From Comamonas testosteroni (GTDB lineage Bacteria; Pseudomonadota; Gammaproteobacteria; Burkholderiales; Burkholderiaceae_C), in NCBI RefSeq assembly GCF_000761245.1, contig NZ_AWOR01000058.1, forward strand, positions 1 to 58,189: a DNA stretch of 58,189 nucleotides. The letters run 5' to 3'. The notes below the pieces were generated by a model. It saw only the letters and a program-made list of their open reading frames with translations. It was not told the origin of the DNA and ran no database searches. This document shows positions 1-8,787 of the stretch, piece by piece; the first letter of the stretch is position 1, and each line of letters starts with the position of its first letter. Position numbers and translations under genes: made by a program.

Positions 1-2555
1 ACACCTACACGCCCAACAAGGACTGGAGCGGCCCGGGCACGGACAGCTTTGAAGTGATCGTGGACGACGGCAAGGGCGGCAAGACCACTACCACGGTGAC
101 GGTCGAGTTCACGCCGGAAGTGGACGTGAGCGATGACACGGCCAGCACCGGCTACGGCAAGCCGGTCACCATCGACGCGCTGCTCAACGACCACTTCGAA
201 GGCGACAACGTCAAGATCACGCAGGTCGATGGCAAGGCCATCACCGAAGGCGGCGCTGCGGTGGCTCTGACCGACGGCAGCGGCAGCGTCAAGCTGGTGG
301 GCGGCCAACTGGAGTTCACGCCCAAGGCGGGCTTTGTGGGTGACGCCAAGTTCAGCTACACGGCACAGACCGATGGCGGCACGCCCGAGACGGCGGACGT
401 TACCGTGACCGTGAGCAAGCCACCGGTGTTTGTCGATCCAGGCGACCCGGGCGAGTCGCCGGTGACGGATTACACCTTCAGCTATGACGAGAACAGCCCC
501 GTAGGCACGGTGCTGGGCCAGGTGAAGGCCATCGATATTGACAGCATATCGTTGACCTACAGCATTGACCCGGCCAGCGACCCTAATGGCTGGTATGCGA
601 TCGACCCACTGACTGGAGAGATCACGCTGACAGCGGCTGGAGCGGCTTCGGATGCCAACGACTTTGAGAAGGGTAGTAATAGCCAGCAGATCAAGGTGGT
701 GGCGACCGATACCGAAGGTGGCAAGACCGAGATCACAGTCACGCTTCAGGAAAAGGATCTGAACGACACCGCCCCTGTGGTGGAGATAGCTCTTGAAGAC
801 AAGGTACTGCAGGTTGCGGAAGAAGCACTGCCCGGCGGCATCAAGGATGACCTGAGCAGCACGACCACAGCCACGGGCAAGATTAGCTTTACCGATGCGG
901 ACAAGACGCCGGACATCAATACCTTCTCGGTGGAGATGGAGGGCCCTGTGGACGGTAGCGTCAAGTCGGGCGGCGTTGATGTGACCTGGCACTGGGATGC
1001 CAGCACCAGCACGCTGACCGGCATGGCCGGTGCCAAGGAGGTCATGACCGTCAAGGTCGGTGCCCTGACCGAGGTTGGTGGTAAGTACGAGGCAAGCTAT
1101 ACGGTGACCCTCAAGGGCCCTCTGGATCATGCAGCCGGCGGTGGTGAAAATACGCTGGACCTGAACTTCAAGGCCATCGTTCACGATGGCGAGCACGACA
1201 GCGAAATCGAGTTTGCCGTGGAGGTCAAGGACGATGTGCCGACGCTCAGCGATGATGCCGAGCTGGCGATCAATCTGTCCAAGCTGCAGACCAATCTGAT
1301 GATTGTGCTGGACCTGTCGGGCAGCATGAACTTCGTGGGCAGCGGCAATCAACAGCGTCCCAATGACCCGAACAACCGCCTGAATCTGGCCAAGAAGGCG
1401 CTGGAAGATCTGATCAACAAGTACGATGAGTATGGCGATGTGAAGGTCAAGCTGGTGACTTTTGGGGATGTTGCACGCACGAAGGCCTACGTCACTTGGA
1501 TGAGTGCTTTGGACGCCATCGCGACCATCAAGGCTCTGACGGCTAATGGAGGCACATCCTATAAAGACGCTCTCGACAAGGTAATGGGCACTGATGGCTT
1601 TACTGACGATAGCGGCAAGCTGACCGGGGAGGGGGTGCAGAATGTCTCGTACTTCATCACCGATGGAGTACCTGCCCAGGGCCCGGTGTCTGAAACACAG
1701 CAGGCAACTTGGGAGGCCTTTGTGAGGGAGCACCACATCAACTCCGTGGGCGTGGGCTTTGGTGGTATTTTGGAAAAAGACATTCCCAATATCGACCCGA
1801 TTGCCTATAACGGCGCTGAAGGAAGGGAGAGTACCGTCGTCGTGGCTGCCTCGGCGGAGGAGCTGAATTCCACGCTGCAGAACCTGATCCAGCTGCCCAG
1901 GCAGGAGGGCTCACTGCGCGGTGAACTCGACAGCACCGTGGAAGGATTTGGTGCGGACGGCGGCTTTGTCAATGTGCTCAATGTCGATGGCAAAACCTAC
2001 ACCTATCTGCCCGGACAGGATTTGCAGGTCACGGGCGGCGCCGTGGAGGGGGTGGACTACACCTATGACGCCGTCAAGCACATCATCACCGTCAAGACTG
2101 CCGCAGGTGGCTCGTTGACCGTGGAGTTCGATACGGCCAAGTTCATCTATGAGGGCAAGGCGCTGAGTTCCTATTGGGACAAGTTCGGCTACACCATTCA
2201 GGACATGGATGGGGATACCGCATCGACCGTCAAGGATGTGAAGGTGGTCTATGACGGTGTGGATCCTGGGCCCAAGCCTACGCCGTTTGCGTCGCCGATG
2301 ATGGCCATGAGCCTGGACCTGGAGCATCTCGATGCCCTGCATGCGGATGCGGACGAGCCTGCCGCGCTGCCTGCGCTGCACGATGTGCTGCAGCCCCAGA
2401 GTGAGCTGGGCGAGGCTGCCGGCAACATCGCCGGCCTGAGCTCTGCGGATGCGCCTGCCTCACCCACCGCGCTTGCCATCGCGCCGCAGGACCTGGCCCT
2501 GTATATGCCAGCTCCGCTGCCCGAGGAGGAGTTGCACCAGCCGGTGCACGTTTGA
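1..2555 (+). CDS. Giant surface adhesin, C-terminal part (cadherin-like and VWA domains), 5' truncated by window
   Basis: The reading frame is open from base 3, so the start lies outside the window; about 850 C-terminal residues are visible. Seen in order: Ig-like/VCBS-type repeats rich in Asp, Gly and Thr; a cadherin-like repeat at about residues 153-255 (FSYDENSPVGTVLG, then IDPLTGEITL); and a von Willebrand A domain from about residue 425 with the MIDAS motif DLSGS, the Thr in NGGTSYKDAL and the Asp in FITDGVP. Proteins of this type are large biofilm adhesins exported by type I secretion, and the next three genes encode such an exporter. Oddity: after the VWA domain the tail is Ala/Pro/Leu-rich with no visible GGxGxD calcium-binding repeats, so the secretion signal is not a classic RTX one. 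Confidence 0.85.
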   Translation, partial: TYTPNKDWSGPGTDSFEVIVDDGKGGKTTTTVTVEFTPEVDVSDDTASTGYGKPVTIDALLNDHFEGDNVKITQVDGKAITEGGAAVALTDGSGSVKLVGGQLEFTPKAGFVGDAKFSYTAQTDGGTPETADVTVTVSKPPVFVDPGDPGESPVTDYTFSYDENSPVGTVLGQVKAIDIDSISLTYSIDPASDPNGWYAIDPLTGEITLTAAGAASDANDFEKGSNSQQIKVVATDTEGGKTEITVTLQEKDLNDTAPVVEIALEDKVLQVAEEALPGGIKDDLSSTTTATGKISFTDADKTPDINTFSVEMEGPVDGSVKSGGVDVTWHWDASTSTLTGMAGAKEVMTVKVGALTEVGGKYEASYTVTLKGPLDHAAGGGENTLDLNFKAIVHDGEHDSEIEFAVEVKDDVPTLSDDAELAINLSKLQTNLMIVLDLSGSMNFVGSGNQQRPNDPNNRLNLAKKALEDLINKYDEYGDVKVKLVTFGDVARTKAYVTWMSALDAIATIKALTANGGTSYKDALDKVMGTDGFTDDSGKLTGEGVQNVSYFITDGVPAQGPVSETQQATWEAFVREHHINSVGVGFGGILEKDIPNIDPIAYNGAEGRESTVVVAASAEELNSTLQNLIQLPRQEGSLRGELDSTVEGFGADGGFVNVLNVDGKTYTYLPGQDLQVTGGAVEGVDYTYDAVKHIITVKTAAGGSLTVEFDTAKFIYEGKALSSYWDKFGYTIQDMDGDTASTVKDVKVVYDGVDPGPKPTPFASPMMAMSLDLEHLDALHADADEPAALPALHDVLQPQSELGEAAGNIAGLSSADAPASPTALAIAPQDLALYMPAPLPEEELHQPVHV

Positions 2556-2568
2556 TATTTCATCAAAC

Positions 2569-2650
2569 TTGATAGCTGCTAGCGCCTTAGATACGTCGTT
2601 TCAAGTATGAGTAATGCTTGAAACGACGTACTAAAAGCGCAGCAAGCTAT
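2569..2650. repeat. Nested palindromic element A (TTGATAGCTGCTAGCGC family), probable terminator
   Basis: The outer left arm TTGATAGCTGCTAGCGC (2569-2585) is roughly mirrored by AGCGCAGCAAGCTAT (2636-2650). Inside is a perfect 14-bp stem, TACGTCGTTTCAAG (2592-2605) and its complement (2617-2630), around an 11-nt loop. The same 17-base outer arm recurs exactly at 48127, where it encloses a different perfect stem. It follows a gene end, which fits a transcription terminator. Confidence 0.75.
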
Positions 2651-2763
2651 ATAAATAATAGCAATCAGAAAAACAAACAATCCGTGTCGCTGGCCTGCGT
2701 GCTGCGATGCAGAACGGTGATTGCGGCATAGCGCCGTGATGCCAAGCTGTGAAACAGCAACAC

Positions 2764-2839
2764 GACTTACGCAAATCAGGTTAAGGCACGTGCTTCGTCT
2801 CAAGGACGCGGTCCTGGCGAATCCTGATCTGCGTAAGTC
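2764..2839. repeat. MITE-like 76-bp imperfect palindrome
   Basis: The 17-bp terminal inverted repeats GACTTACGCAAATCAGG (2764-2780) and CCTGATCTGCGTAAGTC (2823-2839) match at 16 of 17 positions, and the interior is also partly self-complementary. There is no coding capacity and no clear target-site duplication. The ends resemble those of insertion sequences, so a small non-autonomous element is the likeliest reading; a regulatory hairpin before the TolC-like gene is the alternative. Confidence 0.55.
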
Positions 2840-2858
2840 CCCAGCGATAGAGATAGCG

Positions 2859-4244
2859 ATGGATATGTTGATCAAGTCCCCACTTCCTGTGCCTTCCATG
2901 CGCCAGGCCGCCGCGGCGGTCGCGCTGGTCTGCGCGATGGGCGCAGCCCATGCAGCAGAGCCTGCAAACCAGGCCAGGCCAGGCCAGGCTATGGATATGC
3001 GTGCAGCGGTACAGGCGGCTGTGGCATGGCACCCTGCCGTGCGTACGGCGCAGGGGCAGTTGCTGGGTGCTGACGAGGGAGTGGCCTCGGCACGCGCCGG
3101 CTACTACCCACAGGTCAAGGGCGGGCTGGGGGCGCAGGTGAACAACCGGGATGTCTACCCCTATACCTCGCGGCGTGTCTATGACGCCAGCGTTTCGGTG
3201 TCGCAGATGCTGTATGACTTCGGCAAGGTGGACAGCGCCGTGAAGCAGGCCGAGGCCAGCATCGAGGTTGCCCAGGCGCAGGTTTATCTGTCCACCGACG
3301 ATGTGGCTCGCGAGGCTGCGCAGGCATGGGTGGAGCTGCGCCGCCAGCAGGCCATGGTGGCGATTGCCAAAAGTCAGCTCGAAGGCGTGGGTGCGTTGGC
3401 GGAGCTGGCACGGGAGCGTCAGCTCAAGGGCGCTAGCACCCGTTCGGACTTTATGCAGGCACAGTCGCGTATGGATGGCGCGCGTGGCCAATTGATCAAT
3501 TACGAGGCGCAGGCACGCCGCTGGCAAGCGCGGCTGATGACTTTGACCGGGCTGCAGACGCCACCTACAGTGAGTGAAGCGAATACAGGAAAAGGCGGTG
3601 TGCCCGATGTTCTGCCCCAGGCCTGCGCTGCCGCTCAGGTGCAGCCCACGGCAGCGGTGCGCCGGGCCCAGGGACAGCGGGCGCAGGCCCAGGCCGAATT
3701 GAAGGCAGCCGATGCGCAACTCATGCCGACGCTGTCGGTGGATGGCTCGGCTTCGCGCGGGTTGAACGCTGCCTCGCGTCCGGCAGGTTACCCGGATATG
3801 GACATGCGCGTGATGTTCAATGTCTCGGCACCGCTGTTCGAAGGCGGGCGCAACCAGGCACGCCAGCGCGCGGCCGGCCATGCGCTGGAGGCCGCCGATG
3901 CGGCCGTGGCCAACGCCGAGTTCCAGGCGCGTCAGTCGCTGCGCGACGCGCAGGACCAGAGCCTGGGTCTGTTGGAGCGTCAGCCAGTGGTTGACCAGCG
4001 TATCGCCAGCATCCGCATCACGCGTGATCTGTATCGTGAGCAATACCTGCAACTGGGTACACGCTCGCTGCTGGATCTGCTCAACGCCGAGCAGGAATAC
4101 CACGGCGCGCGCTTTGAACAGGTGGATAGCGCCCATGACCTGCAGCGGCTGGCTGTGGAGTGTTGGTACCAGAGCGGGCGGTTGGCCGATGAGTTCGCGC
4201 TGGATACCCGGCTGCGTGACCGGGGCCAGGGAGTGATGCGATGA
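2859..4244 (+). CDS. TolC-family outer membrane channel of the type I secretion system (LapE-like)
   Basis: A 461-aa outer membrane efflux protein forming the exit duct for the upstream adhesin. The N-terminus carries a signal peptide (MRQAAAAVALVCAMGAAHA, cleavage after AHA). The body is typical of TolC: Ala/Gln-rich helical repeats such as SVSQMLYDFGKVDSAVKQAEASI, and a second copy beginning FNVSAPLFEGGRNQARQRAA. The frame is open to 2721, but the start at 2859 is preferred because the upstream part runs through a palindromic repeat; 2865 or 2898 are also possible. The stop codon overlaps the ATG of the ABC transporter (ATGA), indicating a translationally coupled operon. Confidence 0.88.
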   Translation: MDMLIKSPLPVPSMRQAAAAVALVCAMGAAHAAEPANQARPGQAMDMRAAVQAAVAWHPAVRTAQGQLLGADEGVASARAGYYPQVKGGLGAQVNNRDVYPYTSRRVYDASVSVSQMLYDFGKVDSAVKQAEASIEVAQAQVYLSTDDVAREAAQAWVELRRQQAMVAIAKSQLEGVGALAELARERQLKGASTRSDFMQAQSRMDGARGQLINYEAQARRWQARLMTLTGLQTPPTVSEANTGKGGVPDVLPQACAAAQVQPTAAVRRAQGQRAQAQAELKAADAQLMPTLSVDGSASRGLNAASRPAGYPDMDMRVMFNVSAPLFEGGRNQARQRAAGHALEAADAAVANAEFQARQSLRDAQDQSLGLLERQPVVDQRIASIRITRDLYREQYLQLGTRSLLDLLNAEQEYHGARFEQVDSAHDLQRLAVECWYQSGRLADEFALDTRLRDRGQGVMR

Positions 4245-6508
4245 ACGGTACGATGAACCAGGTAGCTGCCGAGCAGGCAAGCGCCAAGCAATTGCCGCCA
4301 TTGATGCAGGGCTGGCTGGACGCCGTGCTGGCAGTGGCAGCGCATTACCAGATCGATACCTCGCGCGAGCGTCTGCGTGTGGACGCAGCCTGGGCGGCCG
4401 ATGGCATGTCTAGCGAGGATTTGCGCCACTGCATGCGCCAGATGGCCCAGCAGGCGGGTCTTGCCCTGACCGAGGTGGCTCCGGACCTGACGCGGTTGAC
4501 GGCCTGGCGTCTACCCGTGGCCGTGCAGCTGCGCGGCGGGCAGGTAGCGGTAGTCACCGCCCTGACCGAAGGCGGCTTGCGCCTGCTGCTGAGCGGCGAC
4601 GAGGGCGGCGAGAGCACGCACACGCTGGCCGAGTTGCAGCCCGAGGTGGAGACCATGGCGGTGCTGCGTCCGTTGCAGTCGGCACCCGATTCGCGCGTGG
4701 ACAGCTACCTGCGCCCCGTGGAGCGTCACTGGCTGCGCGACATTGTGTTTGCCGATCTGCGACCTTATGGCCATATTCTGCTGGCTTCGTTCATCACCAA
4801 CCTGATGGCCTTGGGCGGCATTCTGTTTTCCATGCAAGTCTATGACCGCGTGGTGCCGTCCCAGTCCGAGCCTACGCTGTATGTGCTGTTCGGCGGTGTG
4901 CTGCTGTCCATTGCGTTTGCCTGGGCCATGCGTGCCGCGCGCATGCACATTACCGACATGCTGGGCAAGCGGGCAGACCTGCGCATTTCGGACCGCGTCT
5001 TCGGTCATGCGCTGCGCGTGAAGAACAGTGCCCGACCGCGCGCCACAGGAACCTTTGTGGCCCAGATCCGTGAGCTGGAGCCGGTGCGGGAGATGTTGAC
5101 TTCCACCACGGCAGCGGCCGTGGCCGACCTGCCATTCTTTGTCTTGTTCTGCTTCATCTTCTGGATGATTGCGGGTTCGCTGGTGTGGGTGCCACTGGCG
5201 GCCTTTGTGCTGCTCCTGGCGCCCAGTCTGCTGGCGCAAAAGCGTCTGCGCAAGCTGGCTCAGGCCAGCATGCGCGAATCGGCGCTGCGCAATGCCATGC
5301 TGGTGGAGACGGTGCAGGGCATTGAAGACATCAAGCTGCTGCAGGCCGAGCCGCGCTTTCAGAATCAGTGGAACCACTACAACGCTGTGAATGCCGAGTC
5401 GGGCCTGAAGTTGCGGGCGTTGCTGCATCATCTGAGCAACTGGATGCAGACGGTGCAGGGCAGTGCTTTCGCCTTTGTGGTGTTCTTTGGCGCTCCCCAG
5501 GTGATGCGCGGCGAGATGAGCACTGGCGTGCTGGTGGCGTCTTCCATTCTGGTCAGTCGCATGCTGGCGCCCCTGTCCAGCGTGACCGGTGTGCTCAATC
5601 GCTGGCAGCAGGCCAAGATGGCCAGCGATGGGTTGGACCAGCTCATGCACCTGCCCGTGGACCACGCGGAGGACGGCAGCCGCGTCCACCGTCCTGTCAT
5701 CGAGGGGCGTTACGACTTCAGCGAAGCCGTGTTTAGCTACGACGGCAAGACCCCGGCACTGCAGGTCAAGAAGCTGCAGATCGCAGCCGGTGAGCGCATC
5801 GCCATCCTGGGGCGCAACGGAGCGGGCAAGTCGACGCTGCTGCAGGCGCTGTCGGGTCTGACCGAGCCCGTGAGCGGACGCCTGCTGTTGGACGACGTGG
5901 CGCTAGCCCACATAGACCCGGCCGACGTGCGCCGCGATGTAGGCCTGCTGACGCAGAATGCCCGCCTGTTCTACGGTTCGCTGCGTGAGAACCTGCTGTT
6001 GGGCGCTCCTCATGCCAGCGATGCGGAACTTATGACCGCGCTGCTGGACGCTGGCGCCTGGTCCTTCGTACAGACCCTGCCAACGGGGCTCGATCACATG
6101 GTCATGGAAGGGGGCTTGGGCTTGTCGGGGGGGCAGCGCCAGAGCCTGTTGCTGGCGCGCCTGCTGTTGCGCCAGCCACGAGTGCTGCTGCTGGATGAGC
6201 CTACGGCAGCGCTGGACGATGTGGCCGAACGCGATGTGATCGCCCGGTTGCGCAAGCTTGCACCGGGGCGCACTCTGGTCGTGGCTACGCACCGGCCCGC
6301 GGTGTTGCAGGCGGTGGACAAGATCATTGTGGTGGACAAGGGCCAGGTGGTGTTGCAGGGCGCGCGCGATGAGGTGCTCAAGCGCCTGAATGGCGGTGTC
6401 CAACCGGCAGCTCCACAGCAAAATGTTCGCGTCGTGCAGAGTGGGCGCATGAAGGTTGCGGTACAGCCGGTGAAAAGACTGGTCTCTGCAGAGGAGGGGC
6501 AGGAATGA
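4241..6508 (+). CDS. Type I secretion ABC transporter, permease/ATPase (LapB-like)
   Basis: A 755-aa inner membrane exporter that would energise secretion of the adhesin. About 130 N-terminal residues form a C39-peptidase-like domain without an obvious catalytic Cys, as in the LapB/HlyB class that binds but does not cleave substrate. A six-helix membrane domain follows (about residues 165-440), then the ATPase with Walker A GRNGAGKST (residues 524-532), signature LSGGQ, Walker B VLLLDEPTAALDD and the H-loop THRP. It overlaps the gene before it by 4 nt and the gene after it by 4 nt, so the three secretion genes form one operon. Confidence 0.92.
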   Translation: MNGTMNQVAAEQASAKQLPPLMQGWLDAVLAVAAHYQIDTSRERLRVDAAWAADGMSSEDLRHCMRQMAQQAGLALTEVAPDLTRLTAWRLPVAVQLRGGQVAVVTALTEGGLRLLLSGDEGGESTHTLAELQPEVETMAVLRPLQSAPDSRVDSYLRPVERHWLRDIVFADLRPYGHILLASFITNLMALGGILFSMQVYDRVVPSQSEPTLYVLFGGVLLSIAFAWAMRAARMHITDMLGKRADLRISDRVFGHALRVKNSARPRATGTFVAQIRELEPVREMLTSTTAAAVADLPFFVLFCFIFWMIAGSLVWVPLAAFVLLLAPSLLAQKRLRKLAQASMRESALRNAMLVETVQGIEDIKLLQAEPRFQNQWNHYNAVNAESGLKLRALLHHLSNWMQTVQGSAFAFVVFFGAPQVMRGEMSTGVLVASSILVSRMLAPLSSVTGVLNRWQQAKMASDGLDQLMHLPVDHAEDGSRVHRPVIEGRYDFSEAVFSYDGKTPALQVKKLQIAAGERIAILGRNGAGKSTLLQALSGLTEPVSGRLLLDDVALAHIDPADVRRDVGLLTQNARLFYGSLRENLLLGAPHASDAELMTALLDAGAWSFVQTLPTGLDHMVMEGGLGLSGGQRQSLLLARLLLRQPRVLLLDEPTAALDDVAERDVIARLRKLAPGRTLVVATHRPAVLQAVDKIIVVDKGQVVLQGARDEVLKRLNGGVQPAAPQQNVRVVQSGRMKVAVQPVKRLVSAEEGQE

Positions 6509-7794
6509 CGGAGACAGCAGTGCCCGGTGATACATCGAAGGCCAGATCTACAACAACACCCGCGATGACGGCTGAGTCCGCGCCCATGCTTTCGGCCATG
6601 CCCGGGTCTGCGCGTCGGCGCGCGGCCATGCCGGCCATAGGCGACTTCGACGAGGTACGCGCAAGCCACTCGGATCGCGTGGTTTGGCTGGTCACGGCCT
6701 TTGTGCTGGCCTTTCTGGCCTGGGCCTGGTTCTTCGAGATCGACGAAGTGTCCAACGGCGGTGGCAAGGTGATTCCATCCTCGCGCGAGCAGCGCATCCA
6801 GTCTCTGGAGGGCGGTATTTTGGCCGAGTTGCTGGTACGCGAGGGCGATATCGTGGAGAAAGGCCAGGTGCTGGCCAAGCTGGAGCCTACGCGTGGCGAA
6901 TCCAGTGTGGAGGAGACGGCGGCCCGCTACCGCGCAGCCTTGGCCGCCAGCATACGCTTGCGCGCCGAGGTTGAAGGGCGCGACAACCTGCAGTTTCCTC
7001 AGGAGCTGGATGGTCATGCACAGCTCAAGGCTTCGGAGAGTGCACTTTTCCGTTCTCGCCGCATGGCATTGAGCGATACGGTGGCCGGTCTGAACCTGGC
7101 GCTGGCATTGGTGCGCAAGGAGCTGGGCATCACGCAGTCGCTGCAAGCCAGCGGTGCTGCCAGCAGCGTCGAACTCATCCGCCTGCAGCGCCAGGGAGCG
7201 GAGCTGGAGCTGAAGATCGCCGAGGCGCGTTCTGGCTACATGGTGCGCAGCCGCGAAGAACTTGCCAAGGCGGATGCGGAGGCGAAGTCCCTGTCTTCAG
7301 TGGTGCGCGGGCGTGCGGATTCACTGGATCGCCTGACACTGCAGTCGCCTGTGCGGGGCGTGGTCAAGAGCCTGCAGGTCACTACCATCGGCGGCGTGGT
7401 GCCGCCCAACGGCCTGCTGATGGCCTTGGTACCTCTCGATGATCAATTGCTGGTGGAGGCCCATATCTCGCCGCGCGACATTGCTTTCATTCGCCCCGGA
7501 CAGGAGGCTCTGGTCAAGGTGACGGCCTACGACTACGCAGTCTATGGCGGCCTCAAGGGCCAGGTGGTGACGATTGCCCCGGATACCCAGCGTGACGAGG
7601 TCAAGCCCGAAATCGTCTATTACCCGGTTCTGGTGCGCACCGATTCGGACGTGCTTGTGAACAAGGCCGGCCAGCGTATGCCCATTGTGCCGGGCATGGT
7701 GGCAGCCACCGATATCCGCACGGGCCGCAAGACCGTCTGGGACTATTTGACCAAGCCGCTGAACAAAGCGCGCGAGGCCTTGCGTGAGCGCTGA
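6505..7794 (+). CDS. HlyD-family membrane fusion protein of type I secretion (LapC-like)
   Basis: A 429-aa periplasmic adaptor linking the ABC exporter to the TolC-like channel. One N-terminal transmembrane helix (VVWLVTAFVLAFLAWAWFF, about residues 52-70) follows a cytoplasmic leader. Next come a lipoyl-like half-motif (SLEGGILAELLVREGDIVEKGQVLAKLEP), a helical hairpin rich in Ala and Glu, the second lipoyl half (LTLQSPVRGVVKSL) and a beta-barrel domain with VPGMVAATDIRTGRKTVWDYL, which is characteristic of HlyD/PrtE. The ATG lies in an ATGA overlap with the ABC gene. Confidence 0.92.
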   Translation: MTETAVPGDTSKARSTTTPAMTAESAPMLSAMPGSARRRAAMPAIGDFDEVRASHSDRVVWLVTAFVLAFLAWAWFFEIDEVSNGGGKVIPSSREQRIQSLEGGILAELLVREGDIVEKGQVLAKLEPTRGESSVEETAARYRAALAASIRLRAEVEGRDNLQFPQELDGHAQLKASESALFRSRRMALSDTVAGLNLALALVRKELGITQSLQASGAASSVELIRLQRQGAELELKIAEARSGYMVRSREELAKADAEAKSLSSVVRGRADSLDRLTLQSPVRGVVKSLQVTTIGGVVPPNGLLMALVPLDDQLLVEAHISPRDIAFIRPGQEALVKVTAYDYAVYGGLKGQVVTIAPDTQRDEVKPEIVYYPVLVRTDSDVLVNKAGQRMPIVPGMVAATDIRTGRKTVWDYLTKPLNKAREALRER

Positions 7795-7838
7795 AGCCCT
7801 GCAGCGCGTGACTTTCGATTTTGATGAAAGAGGATGCC

Positions 7839-8279
7839 ATGAGCATGTTTGAATCCACCTTCCGCCTTTCCACTCTAGTGCTGGCTGCAGCCGCTTGCAT
7901 TGCCATGCCGGTCGTGGCTCGTGACAATCCGGAGGATGCGGTCAGCAATCCCGACAAGCTGCAGTATTCCGACGTCAATATGCGCTATGCCGATATGAAG
8001 AAGGACTTCGTCCGCGACGGCGTGCTGGCAGAGCAGCTCGAAGGTGTTCGCGCCATCCAGCCTGGCATGGCCCAGGACAAGGTGAAGCAGACGCTGGGCG
8101 CGCCTCTGACGCAAACTACAGGCCCGAGAGGCCAAGAGTGGGACTACAACTTCAAGCTCCGTCAAGCGCAATCCGGTAACCTGCTGGTGTGCCAGTACAA
8201 AGTGGTGTTCGATGAGGCCGGAGCCGTACGCGAGTCTGTCTGGCGCCGCCGGCAATGCCAGCAACTGATGCAGCGCTGA
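7839..8279 (+). CDS. SmpA/OmlA (BamE-like) small exported protein
   Basis: A 146-aa protein with a signal peptide (LSTLVLAAAACIAMPVVA, then RDNPE) and a BamE-like fold: IQPGMAQDKVKQTLGAP, a central EWDYNF, and a C-terminal strand with CQYKVVFDEAGAVRESVWRRRQC. The start at 7839 is chosen because AAAGAGGA sits 5-6 nt before that ATG; the frame extends to 7821. There is no lipobox Cys at the cleavage site, so it may be periplasmic rather than a lipoprotein. BamE-like proteins often accompany LapA-type adhesin operons, and here it is the last gene of the type I secretion set. Its role in adhesin export is inferred only from position. Confidence 0.78.
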   Translation: MSMFESTFRLSTLVLAAAACIAMPVVARDNPEDAVSNPDKLQYSDVNMRYADMKKDFVRDGVLAEQLEGVRAIQPGMAQDKVKQTLGAPLTQTTGPRGQEWDYNFKLRQAQSGNLLVCQYKVVFDEAGAVRESVWRRRQCQQLMQR

Positions 8280-8787
8280 GGCGCTGTTGGAACGCTTCCA
8301 ACTCCGTCAACATTTGTGTAGTGGTGTCTGGCCGGTGGCCATATATCCAGCTCTATGTGTGAGCGAGCGCGGTCACTCTAAGCATCAGCGAAGCCAGGTA
8401 TTTCATCTATACGGAGCCAAGGCTGATGGCTGTGGGATCTATCGTTCTGCGACGTCGGCAGAGGTGCTCAAGCGCGTGATCGCCGGTATCCGGAGCATGT
8501 GAACTGCGCTTTGCCAATTGACGGGCATTGTCTGCTGCTCGCCCGATCCCCCGTTGGTTGGTCTTCAAGAGCGGCTCAGGGGGCGGTGTCTGTGGGGAGA
8601 TGATCAATTGAAGGAAGCGGATAGAGGCCTGGATTGGGTGATGTCGGCAATCCAAGCATTGATCATCGCAACTCGGCTGGCAGCAATGGGGCAGTTGCTG
8701 CCGGTGGTCAGATCACGCATGCCGGTCATCGCATCGCGCAATACTGGTCAAGGAAGACCTGCGACCCCAATAAGGCCCCTATAGGCA
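8280..8787. other. Intergenic region with no supported gene
   Basis: About 508 bases between the BamE-like gene and the convergent DUF4148 gene. A small 7-bp hairpin (GTTGGAA / TTCCAAC, 8286-8302) lies just after the BamE-like stop but lacks a T-run. Short open frames (for example 8287-8502 and 8518-8784 on plus) have no recognisable motif, no convincing ribosome site and atypical composition. It could be a decayed mobile element, but nothing in it is diagnostic. Confidence 0.5.

Larger units (their letters stand above)
2556..2858. other. Intergenic region between adhesin and type I secretion genes
   Basis: These 303 bases hold no convincing gene. They contain two palindromic elements, annotated separately: a nested palindrome at 2569-2650 directly after the adhesin stop codon, and a MITE-like inverted repeat at 2764-2839 directly before the TolC-like gene. 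The frame of the TolC-like gene stays open upstream to 2721, but that stretch runs through the second palindrome and is unlikely to be coding. Confidence 0.7.

Noticed and set aside
8287..8784. Short plus-strand frames between the BamE-like and DUF4148 genes
   Set aside because: No motif, weak starts and no neighbouring context; kept only as part of an intergenic description.
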